Below, in pieces: positions 60,097-64,000 of a stretch of DNA of 64,000 nt. A model generated the notes under the pieces. That model was not told the origin of the DNA. It saw only the letters and a program-made list of their open reading frames with translations, and did no database searches. The DNA lies in the NCBI RefSeq assembly GCF_004341625.1, contig NZ_SLZG01000017.1, positions 1 through 64,000 on the forward strand, read 5' to 3'. Made by a program: the position numbers and the translations under genes. This DNA comes from Rhizobium sp. BK376 (GTDB lineage: Bacteria; Pseudomonadota; Alphaproteobacteria; Rhizobiales; Rhizobiaceae). Position 1 is the first letter of the stretch. Every line of letters begins with the position of its first letter.

Positions 60097-63000
60097 ATGT
60101 CAGATGTCCCACCACCACCAGTAGGAAGTGGATTCTACGGTCAAGCAGCGTTTATTACGGTGGCCATTGGCAAAGGCACAGACGGCGCGACGAGTGTCAG
60201 CTTCGGGATCCAATCGAGTTTGTTTGGCGCGGGTTCTGCCGGAGGGTATACGTGGAGTGGTGGAAATGGCGGTTCGTCGGTATTTGTTGAGGGGGGTATT
60301 GCTTCCCCGTCCGGTACGCCAGGTCCGTCATGGTCTGCCATGTATGATCTATATTCAGGGCATGTATTTTTTTCTGAAGGAGGAGGCTGGACCGATCTCA
60401 TAGAAGGGGGCATCTATCAGGAGTTTCCTTCCTGGAATGAATTTAAGCAGTGGTATAACGACAATTTTCCCAACGACCCGCAGCCGCCGGACAATCCGCC
60501 GGCACCGGACTCTGGGTCATCTGGATCTTCTGGATCGGGCGGGGGGAGCGGCTCTGGTGGACCTGAAGATGGAGGGTCGACTGGTCTTTTGCAGCCGATC
60601 CCAGCTCCAGGTCTTCCAACAGGGGCCCCCAGCCCGTATGTCGACCCGCTCGTGCTAGATCTTTCAGGCGCAGGAATTACTCTTTCCTCACCAAACGCTT
60701 CAGTCGCACATTTTGACTTCACTGGATCGGGATTTGCGATCAAGACAGGATGGATAGCGCCGGGTGAAGGTCTTTTGGTGCTGGATGATGGCAATAATGA
60801 CGGCGTAGTTACGGCTTCGGAATTGCTCGGGGCTAAAAGCGGCAGCGCTTTCAGCGATTTGTCTCAGCTGGACTCTAACGGGGATGGTGTGATTGATAAT
60901 CGCGATCCGGCCTTTGCTAACCTTAAAGTATGGGTCGACGATGGTTTGGACGGGGCTTCTTCAACTGGGGAGCTGTACAGTCTCGCGGACCTTGGAATTA
61001 CTGCGATCAATTTGATAAGCACCCCTGAGAACAAAACCATCGGCGATAATATCGTGGTGACCTCGGGAAGCTTTACTATCAATCGACTTGATCCCTCGAC
61101 TGGTGAAGCTGGAATTGTAACCGCGTCGATGGCGGAAGTTGATTTCGCGACCAATCGCCAACTTAGCGTCTATACACCGCCCGCCGATTTCACCTACAAC
61201 TCTGACGCTCTCCTTCTGCCCGAAATTGTCGGCTATGGGACAATGCCGAACCTGCGCGTGGCTATGTCCCAAAATTCAGATCTGTTACTTGATGTGAAGA
61301 ATCTTGTTCTGAATTCGGGATCAATGTCGTATTCCGACTTTGATACGGCGTTTCAGGCAATGGTTATTGAGTGGGCGGGTGCGGCCGGGATCGCTCCCTC
61401 GAGCAGTGGGCAATATGTCGACGCTCGCCATCTCGCTGTAGTCTATGCATTTTATGGGATCGACCCTGCAACGGATCCCTCGTTTAGCGCGGATCCCAAT
61501 TGGCATAATGGACCAGACGTTTTCGAGCCCCTCTATCGTAAGATAGTTGATGCGCTTGAAACCAGGTTCACCAGCCAGGTTGTGATAAGTCAACTGCTCA
61601 ATGGTGTCGATCCTAGCGTAATCATCGGCGATCCTCTCGCTGCATTTTTGAATGTTCAATACGATGTAGCGACAGATCGCATCTCGGTTGATTTCCCTCA
61701 CCTGGTTGAGACTATGGCGGAGCTTGCGCCACCGGACGGCACCCTTGCTACGGCATACTGGAATAAGGCGCTGTCGTTTGTTTCGGGTCTCAAAGTAGAT
61801 TTCGAAAGCGACGCGACCTTCGATGCGATGCTTATTTCCTCGTGTGCTCATAGTAGCCTGACGAGCCAAACGATAGCCTTGTTTCAACAGTTGATCGATA
61901 CGCCGTTTATTATTGGGTCATCTGGTCAAGACTCGTTGGTCGGAAGCACAGCTTCGGAAATCTTCCTTGGAGGCGCCGGCGACGACACGCTTACGGGCGG
62001 CGATGGGAACGACACCTATGTCTACGCCCGTGGTGATGGCAACGACATCATCAACGAGCTTTCCGACACGAGCAACGCTGACCGGTTGGTCTTCACCAAC
62101 ATCAATGCTGCCAATATAGTCCTGAGCACCAACGGCGCGGATATCACCATCCAGATCCTTGAAAGTGCGGCAGGTGCCGGCGACGGCGGCAGCATCGTGC
62201 TGAAGTCCAGCTTCAACTCCCGCTATACGGACGCGATCGAGAAGATGGTCTTTGCCGACGGTACGTCCTGGACGATCGCCCAGATCAGGGCAAAGATCAT
62301 CGATCAGCAGGGCACATCCGGCAACGACACGATCGTCGGCTCCAACAACAACGATACCTTCACGGGACGGGGCGGCAACGACACGCTGACCGGCGGCGAT
62401 GGCAACGACACCTATATCTACACTCGCGGCGATGGTGTTGACACGATCAACGAGGCGAGGTTCTCGGGAACCGCCGACAAACTGGTGTTTGCCAACATCG
62501 ATCCGGATGAGGTGAGCCTGGCGCGCAACGGCGATGAAGTGACGTTGGTGATTGGCGAGAGCACACCGGGCGCCGGAGACGGTGGCTCGGTGCTGATCAA
62601 GAGTGGACTAAACGGCAGCTTCCAGGTTGGCGTCGAGCAGATCGTCTTTGCCGACGGCACCACGTGGACACCACAGAGTATGCGCGATCAGCTTCTGACC
62701 AGTACGGCTGCGGATGAGACGTTTGTCGGCTTTAGCAGCAGTGATACGTACCGCTACGCTCGCGGGGATGGTCATGACACGATCAATGAGGCGACGTTCT
62801 CCGGAACTGCCGACAGGCTGCTATTTGCCGATATCAATCCAGATGATGTCAGCCTAGTGCGCAACGGCGATGACGTGACGCTGGTGATCGGCGAGAGCAC
62901 ACCGGGTGCCGGAGACGGTGGCTCGGTGCTGATCAAGAATGGACTAAACGGCCTCAATCAGGTTGGCGTCGAGCAGATCGTCTTTGCCGATGGCACCGTG

Positions 63001-64000
63001 TGGACGCCGCAGAGCATGAGTGTGGCGATATTAGCTGCAGCCTCATCCTCAGGAAACGATACGATCACCGGCTTCAACTTCAACGACGTTATTGCCGGTG
63101 GTCGCGGTGATGACCTGCTGAATGGTGCAGCGGGCAACGATACCTATATCTATGCTCGCGGGGACGGCCACGACACGATCGACGAAACGGCGTTGAACGT
63201 CGGAGCCACCGACAAACTGATGTTTACCGACATCGATCCGGATAAGGTGAGCCTGGTGCGTAACGGCGATGACGTGACGTTGGTGATTGGCGAGAGCACA
63301 CCGGACGCCGGAGACGCTGGCTCGGTACTGATCAAGAAGGGGCTAAACGGCAGCTTCCAGGTTGGCGTCGAGCAGATCGTCTTTGCCGACGGCACCACGT
63401 GGACGCCACAGAGTATGCGCGATCAGCTTCTGACCAGCACAGCTGCGGATGAGACGTTTGTCGGCTTTAGCAGCAGTGATACGTACCGCTACGCTCGCGG
63501 GGATGGTCATGACACGATCAACGAGGCGACGTTCTCCGGAACTGCCGACAAGCTGCTATTTGCCGATATCAATCCAGACGATGTCAGCCTGGTGCGCAAC
63601 GGCGATGACGTGACGCTGGTGATCGGCGATAGCACACCGGGTGCCGGAGACGGTGGCTCGGTGCTGATCAAGAATGGACTAAACGGCCTCAATCAAGTTG
63701 GCGTCGAGCAGATCGTCTTTGCCGATGGCACCGTGTGGACCGTGAGCACTATGACAGCAATGCTTGCGAACGAGGCGGGAACTTCGGGAAATGATACGAT
63801 TGTAGGTACCAATCTCAATGACGTTGTTGTAGGCGGTCGCGGTGATGATCAACTGAATGGTGCAGCGGGCAACGACACCTATATCTACGCTCGCGGCGAT
63901 GGTCATGACACGATCAACGAGGCGACACTCTCCGGAACTGCCGACAAGCTGCTATTTGCCGATATCAATCCAGACGATGTCAGCCTGACGCGCAACGGCG
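60097..64000 (+). CDS. Giant RTX calcium-binding exoprotein (3' end beyond window)
   Basis: ATG 60097, behind TTGGAGGAAGGCT, opens a frame with no stop to the window end (1301 codons). Residues 1-130 are Gly-rich and not a Sec signal. A Pro/Ser/Gly linker follows (130-185). Then comes DPLVLDLSGAG and a dockerin/EF-hand-like calcium region (LDDGNNDGVVTASELLG near 229, LDSNGDGVIDNRDPAF near 258). From about 625 on come RTX nonapeptides (GGAGDDTLTGGDGNDTY) alternating with HCBP-related units (DDVSLVRNGDDVTLVIGEST). Such proteins leave by type I secretion with a C-terminal signal, not visible here. Adhesin, toxin or surface-layer roles are open. Confidence 0.88.
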   Translation, partial: MSDVPPPPVGSGFYGQAAFITVAIGKGTDGATSVSFGIQSSLFGAGSAGGYTWSGGNGGSSVFVEGGIASPSGTPGPSWSAMYDLYSGHVFFSEGGGWTDLIEGGIYQEFPSWNEFKQWYNDNFPNDPQPPDNPPAPDSGSSGSSGSGGGSGSGGPEDGGSTGLLQPIPAPGLPTGAPSPYVDPLVLDLSGAGITLSSPNASVAHFDFTGSGFAIKTGWIAPGEGLLVLDDGNNDGVVTASELLGAKSGSAFSDLSQLDSNGDGVIDNRDPAFANLKVWVDDGLDGASSTGELYSLADLGITAINLISTPENKTIGDNIVVTSGSFTINRLDPSTGEAGIVTASMAEVDFATNRQLSVYTPPADFTYNSDALLLPEIVGYGTMPNLRVAMSQNSDLLLDVKNLVLNSGSMSYSDFDTAFQAMVIEWAGAAGIAPSSSGQYVDARHLAVVYAFYGIDPATDPSFSADPNWHNGPDVFEPLYRKIVDALETRFTSQVVISQLLNGVDPSVIIGDPLAAFLNVQYDVATDRISVDFPHLVETMAELAPPDGTLATAYWNKALSFVSGLKVDFESDATFDAMLISSCAHSSLTSQTIALFQQLIDTPFIIGSSGQDSLVGSTASEIFLGGAGDDTLTGGDGNDTYVYARGDGNDIINELSDTSNADRLVFTNINAANIVLSTNGADITIQILESAAGAGDGGSIVLKSSFNSRYTDAIEKMVFADGTSWTIAQIRAKIIDQQGTSGNDTIVGSNNNDTFTGRGGNDTLTGGDGNDTYIYTRGDGVDTINEARFSGTADKLVFANIDPDEVSLARNGDEVTLVIGESTPGAGDGGSVLIKSGLNGSFQVGVEQIVFADGTTWTPQSMRDQLLTSTAADETFVGFSSSDTYRYARGDGHDTINEATFSGTADRLLFADINPDDVSLVRNGDDVTLVIGESTPGAGDGGSVLIKNGLNGLNQVGVEQIVFADGTVWTPQSMSVAILAAASSSGNDTITGFNFNDVIAGGRGDDLLNGAAGNDTYIYARGDGHDTIDETALNVGATDKLMFTDIDPDKVSLVRNGDDVTLVIGESTPDAGDAGSVLIKKGLNGSFQVGVEQIVFADGTTWTPQSMRDQLLTSTAADETFVGFSSSDTYRYARGDGHDTINEATFSGTADKLLFADINPDDVSLVRNGDDVTLVIGDSTPGAGDGGSVLIKNGLNGLNQVGVEQIVFADGTVWTVSTMTAMLANEAGTSGNDTIVGTNLNDVVVGGRGDDQLNGAAGNDTYIYARGDGHDTINEATLSGTADKLLFADINPDDVSLTRNG
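62490..63740 (+). repeat. 735-bp-period near-identical repeats in the RTX gene
   Basis: About 510 bases at 62490-63003 recur at 63225-63738 with only scattered differences; for example GATCAGCTTCTGACC begins at 62686 and again at 63421. A third partial copy starts near 63885 (CTCGCGGCGATGGTCATGAC). Each 245-residue period holds two HCBP-related/RTX units. Recombination or assembly collapse between copies is likely. Confidence 0.85.

Noticed and set aside
62490..63740. Regular repeats as a CRISPR array
   Set aside because: The period is 735 bases, repeats are in frame and code RTX/HCBP units; no short repeat-spacer pattern.
62022..63906. Several minus-strand frames of 60-80 aa in the RTX gene
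   Set aside because: They recur with the 735-bp period because they are complements of the RTX repeats, not separate genes.

Overview
The window looks like an accessory replicon (megaplasmid or second chromosome) or genomic island of an alphaproteobacterium in the Rhizobium/Sinorhizobium/Agrobacterium group. The evidence is high GC, a rhizobial Usg protein, several HWE-family histidine kinases, a CIRCE-controlled groESL, a ROSE-like small heat-shock leader, GGAAC-type (EcfG/RpoE2) promoters, and IS66, IS5, IS110 and IS701 elements. No rRNA, tRNA, CRISPR array, or nod/nif/rep gene was seen.

Layout. (1) 0-3.2 kb: the 3' end of a large protein with a PD-(D/E)XK-like nuclease domain, a folded non-coding stretch, a compact reverse transcriptase of the retron/defence type, and a tail-to-tail membrane protein. 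This is a defence-like locus. (2) 3.5-10.8 kb: a signalling block with HWE kinase, LOV-domain kinase and single-domain receivers, then a KaiC-like double ATPase translationally coupled to another HWE kinase. (3) 11-17 kb: a protein-quality and stress block with CbpM/CbpA, a Do-type protease, an SPW membrane protein, an omega-like RNA polymerase subunit, an NDUFS4-like protein and two Hsp20 proteins. (4) 17-25 kb: an amylo-alpha-1,6-glucosidase/glycosyltransferase pair, groESL, Usg, and two decayed genes. (5) 25-34.6 kb: a caa3-type cytochrome oxidase operon led by a YdeP/FdhF-like molybdoenzyme. (6) 34.6-47 kb: small stress proteins and enzymes (DUF4142, UdgX, PoxB-like, isochorismatase-like, alcohol dehydrogenase, SDR), many behind GGAAC-N16/17-NGTT-like promoters. 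One oxidoreductase gene here is split by an IS701-family insertion. (7) 47-58.8 kb: a mobile-element scrapyard with IS5, truncated IS110, a minimal TniA-TniB-TniQ transposon, a Tn3 remnant, a contact-dependent-inhibition-type toxin end with its putative immunity gene, and IS66. (8) 58.8-64 kb: a duplicated module of a 63-residue membrane protein plus an RTX exoprotein start. The first copy is dead; the second leads into a giant calcium-binding RTX protein that runs off the window.

Regions 2-6 read as a general-stress and heat-shock supplement: sensors, chaperones, protease, alternative respiration, redox enzymes and DNA repair, with recognisable RpoH, HrcA/CIRCE and EcfG sites. Regions 1, 7 and 8 are conflict and mobility modules (anti-phage RT, transposons, CDI toxin/immunity, RTX exoprotein). 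All function calls come from motif recognition; no database search was run.
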